Below are positions 34,644 to 46,345 of a stretch of DNA of 64,000 bases, piece after piece. The notes beneath the pieces are model-generated. The model worked only from the letters and a program-made list of their open reading frames with translations. It was not told the origin of the DNA and made no database searches. Position numbers and translations under genes: made by a program. The stretch is taken from assembly GCA_033032865.1 (NCBI GenBank), contig JAWHQI010000001.1, positions 4,858,001-4,922,000 on the forward strand. Direction: 5' to 3'. Source of the stretch: Dactylorhiza incarnata. Lineage: Eukaryota > Streptophyta > Magnoliopsida > Asparagales > Orchidaceae. Positions within the stretch are counted from its first letter, which is position 1. Each line of letters starts with the position of its first letter.

Positions 34644-36922
34644 TGTAACACCCCCATCCGTTAAGAAGCATATGACAGAAGGTCTGGCCAAGGCCCCACG
34701 CCATATACTACCAAACAAACGGGAACGTCACTTAATTGAAATATCAAATGACACTAAACAATGAACCTAACTCAGAGCATTCTATGCGGAAGCAAAAGAG
34801 AGAGAGATCGGATAAACCCCAAAACCCGTACCCGGGTATGTCCACTTCTAATAATAGGAATAAAAGGTTTTACACAACAAAAGAGGCACGACGGCCTTAC
34901 AGTTTACCAACATCGGCGCGCAGGCCGGCCATACATGAAAAGCAAAGGACATCAAAAGGCCTTCAAGGGCCGCAGCATCACAAGGGCTTCAGCCCGCTTA
35001 GAGCCCGCTATGTTCCCACTCGGTCCAACACCTGTACAACAAGCCCACCAAAAACGGTGGCAAAACAGGGCAACGGTCAGCTATAGCTGACCAAATTATA
35101 ACGACCCCACCCCTTCGAGGGGGTGGCAGTTCTAACCATCCCTGCAAAACAGTCTCAACAGCACATATATATATATATAAATAAGAGAGAGACTAGCAAA
35201 GTCCACAGCTGTTCATACATATGCAACATCACAAACATGGGAATGGCCCCCACGTCCCGTGCTCTCAGGCACTCTTTGGTGTACTCCGCCTTCCACCACC
35301 ATCCACTATTGATGGCTTTGCCCTTCGAGGCTAAAGTCGGTTGCCCGAATACCAGGGCGCTCTCGTACTTTAATTGTGAACAATCCGTAGTCCGAAGACT
35401 CTTTCCCATTGCCTCCCGACGTGCTGTACGAGCCTTACTAGTCAGGTGCTGCAATGGTGAGGTTTTAGGTTCGCCAAATGCCCGTTGTTCACAGCTCTCG
35501 TTGTACAACACGAAGAGCGGGTATGGCGTCCCCTCAGCCCAGGTATTCTCAATTAGTCGGCTCTACGGGCCGCTAAGTCATCCACCAGGACACCCTCACA
35601 GGTCGGGCACACAGGCCTCAGGTCCTCTCAACAGGTGGGCACAACAACATCACCAGAACTCAGTCTGGGAGCTATCGCCGACGTTAACGATAACGCCTGG
35701 CGCTAGCGCACAGAAACCCTATTTTGGCTTCTAGCCGTGGGTGCTTCCCGGGGCACACTCCCAGGCATTGCTGCACAAGCAGTAACACTCCCACTGCCTC
35801 AGAACGCACAAAATCACCAGAACCAAGTCTGGGAGCTACCACACGGCGATAACGCTAACGCCGACGGTAGTGAACAGAAACTCCATTTCTGTTTCTAACT
35901 TCGGGTGCTTCCCGGGGCACACCCCCAGGCGTTGCTGTGCATGCAGTAGCACCCTCTAGTCCTACGAAGCAGAATATCAACACAGAGTTTTCCCCGACAC
36001 ACATAATATCAAAAAGCATCACCAATCTGGACTAACCATCTCGGATGGGCTTCACACAACGCGCCTACGTCCATTTCACGCATGGACTCTACATGAATGC
36101 AAGATTTGACGGGGATAACACAAATCGACCCGTCGGAGGCCACGACCTCACCCTTTTGGGTAGGGGCCTCAACGATGCACGGAACAGACTAGAACATGTC
36201 CAAATGAGGGTAAAGAGAATCGTTACCCTTGCGAGCCGCTTCGGAGCCATAGGTTGAACGCCATGGATTTGGTTTTCGCACACCGGTCCGAGCTCCGAAA
36301 TGACCACGTGAGTTCTTCCTCGCACTTTGCTGGCCAAGCACGAGCTCCACGACTGCGCACACAGCAACACCCAACCCAAATGGGTCGACCTTCTCCTAGC
36401 CGGCGGCGGCCGGGACAAAGAGAGGAGGAGGGGCTTTGCTGCCCTTGCACCAACCGACGGGAGAGGAGGCGAAGGGGGAGCTGGGTCCTCCTTGCCCTAG
36501 GCGGCGACGGGAAGGAGAGGAGAGGGAAGGATTGGGGCGGCGTTTCCCTGCTCCAGGAGGCGGCGAGAGAGAGATGGGAGATGAGGGGGATGCTCCTCGT
36601 TGCCGACGGGGAAGAGAGGATCGAGAGAGAGAGGAGAGGGCTCAGGCTCCTCCTGGCGGCTGGTCCACGCACCGAGAGCGAGAGAGATCGGGAGGGGGGG
36701 GGGGGGAGGTCGGTTTTGCAGCTGCTCCAAAAGAACGAGAGAAAGAGGGAGGGAGATCGGGAATGAGAGGGAGAGGGGAGGTATTAGGGGTTTTATTAAA
36801 ACCCTAGACCATACCTGCTATCCGCACCCCAACCCCCTATTCACACCCCAAACTCCACTAATCGCAGACCACTCCTCCATCCCCACACTGGAAACCGAAT
36901 TAAAACAATTCGGGGCATTACA
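34644..36922 (-). repeat. Tekay-2 5' LTR
   Basis: 2,279 bp, same length as the other copy, with scattered substitutions and compensating small indels. The G run is 13 bases here (36694-36706) and 23 in the other copy. Confidence 0.92.
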
Positions 36923-36927
36923 TATAA

Positions 36928-37968
36928 ATACGACTACGAAATGATCCAAGAAATCTTTGAACACTCAGTTTATCATATCCATGAAGGCAGATGGTGTATT
37001 CGTCAGTCCAAAGGACATCACCAAAAACTCAAAATGCCCATGTCGGGATCAAAAAGTTGTCCGCGGAACATCTGACTTACGGATCCTTAACTGGTGGTAG
37101 CCTGAACGAAGATTAATCTTTGAAAACACTGTGCTACCACGCAACTGATCAAGCAAATCATCAATCCTCAGCAACAGATACCTGTTCTTGATGGTTACCT
37201 TGTTCAATTCTCGATAATCAATGCACAGCCTCATAGAGCCATCCTTTTTCTTTACAAACAAGATTGGAGCACCCCAAGGCGAAGAGCTTAGCCTAATAAA
37301 CCCACAATGCAGCAACTCATCGAGCTGAGTACGCAACTCCTCCACCTCATGCGGGGCCATACTGTACAGTGCCTTAGCAATAGGGTGAGTACCAGGCTCA
37401 AGATCGATAACAAACTTCACATCTCTCTCAGGAGGAAGACCAGGAAGACTAACCAGAAAAACATCCAAAAATTCCCGCACCACAGTAATATCCTCGACAC
37501 GCAGCAAACCACTAGCAGTTTCTATAATAGAAACGAGGTAAGCAAAACAACCGTAAGCTAAAAATTTCTGAGCACATACATCGGAAATAATCGGGGAATC
37601 CTGGCATGGGAAGCCATACACACTCATGGGGTGGTCGTTGCCCATCTTGAAGTCCAAGCGCTTAACTTTGCACTGGATCACAACATCATAATTAGACAAC
37701 TAGTCCATGCCCAAAATAACATCAAAGTCTTCTAGGTCTAGCATATTCAAATCAGTGAATGCTAAGAAATCACCTAAGAGGATAGGACATCTCTGGATAC
37801 CCTGGTTCGACACCACCGTGTCACCGGAGGGAAACTTTTCAAAAAAAGAATCACCAGCTTGATCGAGATTCAACCGATGACGCTCTACAAAAGTCCTAGC
37901 CACAAACGAGTGGGTAGCACCAGAATCAAAAAGAACGCGCGCCATATGGTTCTTTACCTTAAACTCTC
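36928..37968 (-). pseudogene. Tekay-1 protease and first half of reverse transcriptase
   Basis: Starts at the intron acceptor. Protease reads ARVLFDSGATHSFVARTF and DVILGMD. RT reads [38 protein letters not shown] and MSFGLTNTPSAFMDMIN up to the phenylalanine/valine run before the DD motif, where Tekay-2 entered. In-frame TGA codons after RTTF and after DMIN stand where relatives have Arg, suggesting CGA to TGA changes. Confidence 0.85.
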
Positions 37969-38050
37969 CTATAAAAGCGGATACTTAACTAAACGAGCGA
38001 AAGCATACTAGGGAAAAAGCTGAAAACTAAGAGTTAGACTAGAATCTAAC
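37969..38050 (-). other. Intron between gag and protease of Tekay-1 (82 nt)
   Basis: Donor ATCAG/GTTAGA, acceptor CTTTTATAG/GA. It splits a Gly codon after its first base, the same phase and the same place (just after V-I-S) as in Tekay-2. Unspliced reading stops at once (TAG 38046-38048). Spliced reading continues in frame into LFDSGATHS. Confidence 0.75.
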
Positions 38051-39279
38051 CTGATATCACTTGAGTGGAGGTCTGAGCTACCTCCCTCGTCATCACGTTT
38101 ACCTTTCCCCTTCCGTTATCCCGATTTTGCGGCGGCGTCGACAAGGCTCGAAGTGGAGCAGGCTGCAACGAGAGCTGGATCTTTGGACACGCAGACTTCA
38201 TGTGTCCTTTCTGACCACACTGATAGCAGACTCTGTCTTTCATTCAGCACCTGCTCGAATCATGACCCTTCTTCTCACAGATAGTGCACATCAGTTCTCC
38301 CTTGGGTGCGCCCTGAATGACGAGCACCCACTGCTGCTTCTGAGCTCTGATCCTCTTGAAACACTTTTCATAGGAGTGGCCAGGGTGCCCACAGAAACTG
38401 CACGCTTCTCCACCACTCTTCTTTGAAGCGGGGCCAGATGCCCTGGAACTTCCTTCATCAACACCTTTCATCTTTTTTTCCTCAACGCAGCACCTCGATT
38501 CTTGGCGTTATCAATCACCTCAACTTTCAGAGCAGCTTCCACTGCCTCAACATAGTTCTCTGATCTATAAGCACATGCTAATTGCAGAATATCGCTGCGA
38601 AGTCCTCCCAGGAATCACTTCACTCTTCCTGTTTCAGAGGCGACTAGATCTGGAGCAAATTGGCTCAACTTTCTAAATTCGACTTCATACTCACTAACAG
38701 TGAGTTGCCTCTGCTTCAGATGTAGAAAGTTTTTCATCAGGCGGTCTTGCTCGACCGACGACAGAAATTTCTTCAGCAACATCTTCTTGAAGGATTCCCA
38801 TGAACATCCACCTGTCAGGTTCTCCTTCTCTCTTATCCACCAGCTCTTCTCAAGACCCTTCAACTGGTACGCGACGACCATCACCTTTTGGTCGGCAGAA
38901 ATCCCAGAATAGGAAAACATTTCATCAATAATGATAATCCAATCATCTAACACCATGAAATCGGCTCTCCCGTCATAGGTGGGAGGTCCTAATCGCTGAA
39001 AGTGCGAGATGAAACTCATTTCTGGCGGCAACAACACTGGGGGCACCAGAGGGGCAGGGGGAACGTGTACAACCTGACCCATAGCAGGGTCTTGCACCAC
39101 GGCCTGCTACCCTGCAGCGGCAGTCAACAACGACTGAATCTGAGATTGCATCTCAATCAACTGCCTCGACAGAGCTTCGTTGTTTGTCGCAGTCCTTCAA
39201 TCACAGCTTCACTCAGCGCACCTGATGACTCGCCCTCATAATGGGGAGTCACCCTCATTGCAAGATGCTTTGACGGCAT
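38051..39279 (-). pseudogene. Tekay-1 gag with three zinc knuckles
   Basis: The start is probably the ATG at 39277-39279 (MPSKHLAMRV). After a frameshift near 39190 the core reads FQRLGPPTYDGRADFMVLDD, GLEKSWWIREKENL, RLMKNFLHLKQRQLTVSEYE. Three CCHC knuckles follow: CSFCGHPGHSYEKC, CTICEKKGHDSSRC and CYQCGQKGHMKSAC. Stops after GRVK and after SSRC are TGA where Arg is expected. A run of seven A (near 38472) shifts the frame. It ends at the intron donor 38051. Confidence 0.85.
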
Positions 39280-39966
39280 TTCTAAAAGAAAACATAAACA
39301 AACAACTCATTAACACCCTATCTTAACACTAGGACTACACAACTTAGTTCAGACCATACACGAATAGACACTTGCTTTTGCTGCTAACTTGCTCTGGGAT
39401 TTATAAATGATGTTATGCATAAAACTTGGGATGATACTCTGTCATCCCTTTAGACTCTTATGCTTATTCTATGAATGCATGAACTTCTTATACCTTTGTT
39501 TTAAATCATGTGTGTACGAGTGTCACCATGTAAATCTTTAGCTTGACACGTGTGCTTATGCAATGCTATGTAATGTATGTTGTGCTATGCATTTTAATAA
39601 AGGCCTTAATGCATGTTATGAGCAATGTACACATGAAATATTATGCATATCATACTACATAATATCTCATGCAATGAAAGTAAAAATCTAATACGCATCC
39701 ATGTGATCATTGTTATGCATCCCATACTACATAACAGTCACACGTTGCCTCCTATGAGGATCCATATATGATCACATATTACGCAACTCATATTACATAA
39801 TATGCCCCGCATACTTCTTATCATGCTTATGAGTGTAGTGTTCATGCTTCTGCCAAGACGTACTGATGACACATCGGTGTGTGCATGCAATGGAACCAAA
39901 CAACTAAATTATATTAGAATTAGTCGCTCGACCAACTTGTCGAACAAACCTATCTCTGATACCAAC
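39280..39966 (-). other. Tekay-1 leader and primer-binding site
   Basis: AT-rich leader rich in TTATGCAT/ATGTTATG words. The primer-binding site TGGTATCAGAG (39954-39964, minus) is two bases from the LTR and fits initiator-Met tRNA. No gene. Confidence 0.75.
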
Positions 39967-42903
39967 TGTCACAACCCGCATTTTCTCCGTATTAAATAAT
40001 ACGTCAAAGTAAGAGAAAATACGTGCCGTGATGCCACGCCGTGTAGGGGATAACTGCTGACGCTCAGACAATTCCTACTCCTATTACTTATCATGAAAAA
40101 TCCATGAATTATAATTTTAAAACATGATTTCAGTTAAGTTTATTAACCGTGTCCCTCGGTTCAATTGATCAACTAATCCGCGAATAACGGTGTAAGTAGA
40201 AATACGCAGTGGAAAATACTAGGTTTTATTTACTTATTACCTTATATGAACATAACAATCCAATGATATAACATGTTATGCAAACCTCTAGGTTTAGTAT
40301 AAATATAAAAAGACCATTTTATAACCTTTAAAAACGGAGTGAGATTTGTTTTGAAAAGAAGTTATTAATTACTGATATAAACCCATTTTTTATACTTAAA
40401 ATACCTAACATGCAATCCTTGCATAAAACCTCCCAGAGAGCAAGTAAACTACTCCAAAAGAGCAAGAAAACAACTAGCAGCTAGCAAAGTGTCCAAAATC
40501 AACAAACTCTGTGGGTGTCAACAACCTGACACCAACCCACAAATCTTATTAGTATGTCTGAACTAAATCAACACAAAACAACGAACATCTACCTCACAAT
40601 GGTGAGGAGAAACAACCAAAGCTGCTACTGCAACACTGAACACCCACTCTAGCTCCACAGACCGCTACTGCTCTGAACCCGAGGCATTCATAAGAGAGAG
40701 AACGCCTCAGCAACAAGGTACAAGTGGCATCAGGAAACAAAATAAAGTAAACAACGGTCAACAGGGGTACCAACCCAAGACCAACTATACTGAACGTAAA
40801 GCACAATATGCATGATAAATAACAGTGGAAACACTTATATGAAAATTCACGTATACCTGACAACACCAAGAATGGTGGAAAGCCAAAAGCATATCTACAC
40901 ATATATAATATGAAAGTATAAACAATACTATAGTAATTCTTGTAATTAAGTGTTTAGCAAACACCAACACCGGTAAGAATTCAGTGACTATGGGGGGGGG
41001 GGGGGGGGGGGGGAATACCTCCGCCAGCACACCCACAAAACAAACTCCACAAGGGCCCAAAGGTAAGATGGTTTCATAGCCTGACACAACCGAACTGGAA
41101 AGTATCCAGCAACTGCGGTGGGAGATACCTCCGCCAGCACACCAACAATAAAACAAACAAACAACAAACCTACCAACTTGGGCAAAATCCTGTAAAAATA
41201 TCCAATTTAAGTGCAGGGCACTGTGGTGGTGGTTTTAATCTACCAACACCAACAACCCCAAATCGACTACCTATAACTCGAGAATGGCATGACTAAACTA
41301 GACTAGATTTCAGGAAAAAGGGTCATCAAGGAGAAAAATGCTACTTGTAGCTCATAACCACTAAGAAAACCTTACATTCACCCAGATTACCAAAAATAGT
41401 GAGGGAGAAGAAAAACTTCTCACGGAGAAACAATACCTGAACAAAGAACCCACTCCAGAGAACAAAGAGGGAGACAACTTGATGCTCAAAGATTAAAGGG
41501 AGAAAACAAGCATTAAAGGAAGATAAACAGACAAAAGAACCAAAATCTGCACTAAGGGAGGAAAATCGGCGGGTGCTCTCGTCGATCAACGGGTGGTCCC
41601 GATTTAAACTTAGAGGCTCGGGGAAGCAATTTCCCAAGCTAAAGCCGACGATCGATTGGACGGTCTCGTCGATCGACGGGAGGTCCCGTCGATCGACGGG
41701 AAGCCCCGTCGATTTAAACATAGAGTCTCGGGAAACATCTTACTCAGCTGCTGCCGATGATCGATGGGACCGTCTCTTGTCCCGTCGATTTTGACTTAAG
41801 ATTTCGGGAAACGATTTCCCCAACTGATACCGCTGATCGATGGGACAGTCTCGTCAATCGACGGGAGGTTCCGTCGATCGACGGGATGTCCCGTTGATTG
41901 AGACAACAAATTTTTTCTAACTTTTCTTCTCTAAATTAACTTGCCCTACATCTATTAGAGACCATATCTGGATTACCAGAACATGTCTCTCGACTAATTT
42001 TAGCTTAGGGACCAAAAACCTAACACAGGAAAATCCTCAGCACTTATTATCAACATAAAGAGGATAAGACAAAAATTGGGGGGAATACAAGCCTAGGTGG
42101 GGGGGGGGGGGGGGGAGAAAACAAACCACCACTTGCCTCGATTTACCCAGATCCGACCTCCGAAATGCTTCACGTCGTAGATCGGTCCAAAAGAAGGCAC
42201 GACAAGGTGAAATCTACAGAAAAGGCTACCAAACGGGGGTTAGGGCCAAAAAAACCTAGCGCAAAAAACCCACAAAATGGGCAAAGCTTACCACACACGC
42301 AAAGAGCACGACGAGAGCTTTCCAGATCTATGCTCCGGCGAAGATTTCGTCCATTGGAGCTTCGTCGGCGACGATCAGAAGCTTCACGAACGGAACGACT
42401 CTGCCATTCTCACACTCTCTGCTCGGCTAGAATGAAGGAAAAAGAGGAGGGGATATTTATATATAATAATATTAATAATAGTATTTTATTACCAAAAACT
42501 AAACAAACGCCGAAACCGACGAAAATCGCACCGAAGGCGAATGCCGGCATCGAATCCAACGGCGAAGTCAAAACTATAATCCGACGGGCCATTCTCTAGA
42601 TATAATCTTTTAAAGTTTACGACGAACATAAATTGTACAAAACTTCGAAAATGCGCCGAGGCTCCAAAATGGCTCGGATCGCAACGAACCTTGACGAGCA
42701 AGTCTAAAATTACACAACTTAATTTTCCAACGTAAAATTTTCTACTTTTGAAGCAAATCCCAAAATCTGGTCGGCTAGACCTAACGGACGTGAAAACGTA
42801 CTAACGACGATGCGCCGTCAACTTGACGTTAAAAGTAACGCCCTGACATCATAAACACGTCATTACTGAATTAAATAATTACAGAAAAATCAGGGGCATT
42901 ACA
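39967..42903 (-). repeat. Tekay-1 5' LTR
   Basis: 2,937 bp, TGTCACAACCC to GGCATTACA. Contains poly(G) 22 (40992-41013; only 5 in the other copy), poly(G) 17 (42099-42115) and the palindrome cluster at 41570-41905. Confidence 0.9.
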
Positions 42904-43412
42904 GAAGGTCTCGAAGTTACTCGCGCAAGCCGGCGACTATCAGTCAGCCTTCGGGTCTACTCGCCTATGGGCGACTATTAACTGCTACTCGCCAGATATT
43001 ACTGACGTCCTCGCCTAGTCGCTTGCTCATCTGGTCCAACTATGCTATCTCGCAGGGGTCATGCATAGTTGTCTATATCCCCCCCCACGATTTGTCTATA
43101 AATAGACCCCCAGGGGTACCAAAAATGGCACTTGAAAAATCAGAGTTCAACCCTCCCCCCATAGGCGAGATCCTACCTAAGTCAGTGCCTTCCTAGTACC
43201 TAGCTCAACCATCCTTTGGTTTTGGAGGGAAAGTCTCTTCTGAGCTTCTGGGTACGTGTCAGAACCTCCCTTCCGTAGTGCCTGGGGTCCTATTGTCGTT
43301 ATTCTAGCCCTTTCGTCGTTGCCAGTCAAGTCGTCTAATCGGACTGCTGGGCGAGTAGCCTCCAGCTACATTGATCCGAATTTTGGAGCCTAGGATTTTC
43401 TTGGCTTCAACA
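42904..43412 (+). repeat. Tat 5' LTR, second part
   Basis: Resumes with the duplicated GAAGG and follows the 3' LTR from about 62540 to its end CTTCAACA. TATAAATA (43097-43104) in TTTGTCTATAAATAGACC is the likely LTR promoter. Confidence 0.9.
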
Positions 43413-43415
43413 CTT

Positions 43416-43428
43416 TGGTGCAGTGAGC
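43416..43428 (+). other. Primer-binding site of the Tat element
   Basis: TGGTGCAGTGAGC, three bases after the LTR end. It is shared (one difference) with the non-autonomous relative at 8287-8299. Confidence 0.75.
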
Positions 43429-43446
43429 TGCTCCCGTGCCAGCGGG

Positions 43447-44485
43447 GTTCAGAGAGCCCGTGATGAATTACTACTCTAGGATGGATGATCTCTAGTGGTT
43501 CGAGGATGTAGTCTCCATCCGAACCATGTCGGACTCCTTCAAGCGTAGGCTCTTTGCCATCACCTTCCAAGGAAAGAGCAAAGATTGGTTTTACCAACTA
43601 GAGGCAGGTTCGATCTACTGCTTTGAAAATCTGCACCGAGGAGTGACGATGCGATTCTCCATGGCCAAGTAGAGGAAGAAGGAGGAAATGACCCTCTTCT
43701 ATTTGGTGCAAGGGGTGCGTGCGACATTGAGGAACTACATCGACCGCTTCTAGGAAGAAGTGGAAGTCCAGGAGGTGGATGACTTCACCCTGCACCTTGC
43801 CCTAACATTCAACCTGAAGGAATGTCTCTTCAAGATGGAGATTAGCAGGGATCCTCCCACGTCCTATGAAGAGCTTATTGAGAGGGCCAATAAGTTCGTT
43901 CAAGTGGAGGCCTCTAATCGCGGCTTCCTGTCCAAGCTCACCAAGCTGACCAGGGAGGAGGAAGAAGAGGAGAAGGTCCCCATGCCCAGGAAGAAAGAGG
44001 AGCCCCGAAGGCAGGAGAGGAAGAAGCTGGAAGAGAGGAAAAAGGGGGATCCAAGGAGGCAAGAAGAGAGGAGGCCCTTAGTGGCTCTGGAGTGTCGGGG
44101 GGGACAAAAGGCGCTATCAGGTCCGTGCTAATAGGCCGCCGTGGAGGCCAGCGGGCTAGCCCCAGCATCAAGGTCCGGGAAGGAGGTTTCCCCCAGAAAT
44201 AAGGAACTTCAACCAACCGGAGAGACGTCATGAGAGAGGGAGGGATGAAGCAATGACCGTTGCCAAGCGGGGTAACAGGCCGGCCTAAAGGAAGCAGCGG
44301 ATGAGGCCGCAGGCGAAGGAGATTCTCCTTTACTATGATCTACATCAAGTCGCAGGGCATGCGATAATGGCCTGCCCGGAGTTTTTGGAAGCTAGAAGAA
44401 GGCTATCTGCTAGAGAAGTGGGAGGAGAGCCGCGAAGGCTGGAAGCCCCTGTCAAGCCGCCGGCAGTGCAAGACGTCGCTTGAAG
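43447..44485 (+). pseudogene. Tat gag (5'-truncated)
   Basis: Capsid-like protein. Recognisable Tat Gag blocks are KRRLFAITFQGKSKDWFYQL, FENLHRGVTMRF, EEVEVQEVDD, FKMEISRDPPTSYEELIERA and NKFVQVEASN, then a charged, Arg/Glu-rich tail. A degenerate knuckle (YYDLHQVAGHAIMACPEF) has lost its first cysteine. Stops interrupt it at several places (e.g. after DDL, MAK, IDRF). Gag-like sequence begins within about 20 bp of the primer-binding site, so the leader and N-terminus have been deleted. Confidence 0.8.
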
Positions 44486-44548
44486 GAGGAATGAAGATAG
44501 AGTTGACCAAGGGGGAGAGGAGTAGTCCAAGGAGGAGGAGGAGTAGGA

Positions 44549-45180
44549 GTGATCCACGGGGGAGCTAGGCTAGAAGCTTCCCGCAAGGGTAGTCTCCATC
44601 AGATTTATCGGAAGAGCGTCGCCTCGACCTCGCAGACACCGCCCCCATTGGAGGAGATCACTTTCTCGGAGGAGGACATGCTAGGGAATGAGAATCCTTT
44701 CCATGATGCCCTCGTGATTCAGGACGTCGTGGAGGACTTCACCGTTGATCGAATTCTGGTGGATACCGGGAGCTCTGTAAACGTTATCTTCAAGAAGACG
44801 TTTGATGGGTTGGGAGTAGAGGCATGAAGGGTGATGGCGCTGGATGGTCCCCTCTTTGGCTTCTCGTGAGAGAGAAAAGAGGTGGAAGGAGGGGTGGATC
44901 TACTGGTAACCCTCGGTGGCACCTCACTCAAATGTTGATTCATCATCGTCGACGCCCCGAGCTGCTACAAGGCGATCTTTGGGAGGCTGCTCATCAACTT
45001 CTTCAAGGCCGTCCCATCCTCCTACCATCAGTGCTTGAAGTACTGCCAGGGGGATATCCAGGTGATTATCAAGAGCGATCCAAGAGCTGCCCACAAGTGC
45101 TACTTCAGCGCGGTCAGTACCATCAGTTGGATGGCGAACGTGGAGGAGCTGGAGAAGGCGCTGAAGGGGCGCAGCTAGAC
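44549..45180 (+). pseudogene. Tat protease
   Basis: Aspartic protease that matures the polyprotein. The active site ILVDTGSSVNVIF lies at about 44750-44790. The downstream flap region continues (ALDGPLFGFS, IIVDAPSCYKAIFGRLL) through several stops and frame changes. Confidence 0.8.
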
Positions 45181-46345
45181 TGGAAGCGGCAGAGGAGGTG
45201 GAAGATATCGAGGTACTCTCCGAGGTAGGAGTACCTGGATTGCTGAAGATTGGAGGGTCTCTGAAGACCGAGATGATGAAATGCCTGCAAGAGAATGTCG
45301 ACATCTTCGCCTGGAGTGCTGCTGAGATGCCTGGGATTGATGTGGAGGTTGCTTGTCATCATCTCAATCTAGACTCTGCGGTCAAGCCCATCCGGCAAAG
45401 GAAGTGGTCGATTATAGTCGCTTTGGTCAAACCTATCAGGGAGGAGGTAAGGAAGCTGCTTGAGGCAGGATTTGTGTCAGAGATCCAGTATCCAGGCTGG
45501 GTCTCCAATGTTGTAATGGTGAAGAAAGCTGGGGGAGGATGGAGAATGTGTGTAGATTTCTCATTGTTGAATATAGCTTGCCCGAAGGACTGTTATCCTC
45601 TGCTTCGAATCGACGCGCTGGTTGATTCAGCCGTCGGTTTTCTGTGATGCATTTTTTTGATGTGTTTTTAGGATACCACAAAATCCGGATGCATCCCCCC
45701 GATTGCCGCGATGCCTCCTTTATCACTGGTGATGGCTGCTATAGGTATAAGATGATGCCATTTAGGTTGAAGAACGTGTGGGATACATACCAGCGGATGA
45801 TGGATCATGTATTCAAAGAGCAAAAAAGGAGGAATCTAGAAGTGTATGTGGACGACCTCTTGATCAAAAGCAAGAGTGTCCAAGAGCATGTTGTCGATAT
45901 TGTGGAGACTTTTGCGACGCTCAAAAAGTTCAAAATGAGGCTCAATCCTGCGAAGTGCGTGTTCGGGGCCGATAAAGGAAAGTTTTTGGGGGCATCTCGT
46001 CACCCCGGAGGGAGTAGAGCCCAATCCTAAAAATGTCAAGGCGATCCTGGAGATGACCTCGCCGAAAAGCACCAAAAAAGTCTAAAGGTTGACTAGAAGG
46101 TTGGCAGGCCTTAGATGCTTCCTGTCAAAGACGGGGGAGAAGTGCTCTCCATTCTTCAAGACGCTCCGAAAGAATGAAAATTTTGAGTGGTCCGAAGAGT
46201 GCAAGAAGGCGTTTGAAAGGTTAAAGTAGCAGCTAACCCAGACACCTCTCCTCCAAGGTCCGAAAGAAGGTGAAGAGCTGCTTAGATATATTAAGTTAGG
46301 TGCTCGTCCAATAAGAAGGAAGAAAGCAACTACCGGTCTATTATG
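45181..46345 (+). pseudogene. Tat reverse transcriptase
   Basis: Blocks in order: VDIFAWSAAEMPGID, GFVSEIQYPGWVSNVVMVKK, WRMCVDFSLLNIACPKDCYP, then after a frame break near 45645 GYHKIRMHPPD, MMPFRLKNVWDTYQRMMDH, LEVYVDDLLIKSKS (catalytic YVDD) and KCVFGADKGKFLG. Beyond about 46000 the thumb (ILEMTSPKSTKKV, FEWSEECKKAFERLK) is broken by stops and a further shift. Confidence 0.85.

Larger units (their letters stand above)
27499..36922 (-). mobile_element. Tekay-2: nearly intact Tekay/Del-like chromovirus
   Basis: 9,424 bp. LTRs have identical length (27499-29777 and 34644-36922, 2,279 bp each). TSD is TATAA at 27494-27498 and 36923-36927. The primer-binding site is TGGTATCAGC (34631-34640, minus) and the purine tract follows 29777. 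gag and pol occupy a single reading frame once one 76-nt intron is removed, broken only by four stop codons. It entered Tekay-1 inside the RT active-site block. It is the youngest large element by nesting depth. Confidence 0.95.
12148..42903 (-). mobile_element. Tekay-1: Tekay/Del-like chromovirus (interrupted three times)
   Basis: Minus-strand Ty3/gypsy element with 2.7-2.9 kb LTRs (12148-14841, 39967-42903), starting TGTCACAACCC and ending CATTACA/GTTACA. TSD is GAAGG. The initiator-Met-type primer-binding site is at 39954-39964 and the purine tract at 14842-14860. Gene order gag, protease, RT, RNase H, integrase with a chromodomain-like tail, plus large LTRs, point to the Tekay/Del clade. 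Its own length is about 11.1 kb. It carries a long-LTR element, a solo copia LTR and Tekay-2. Confidence 0.9.
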
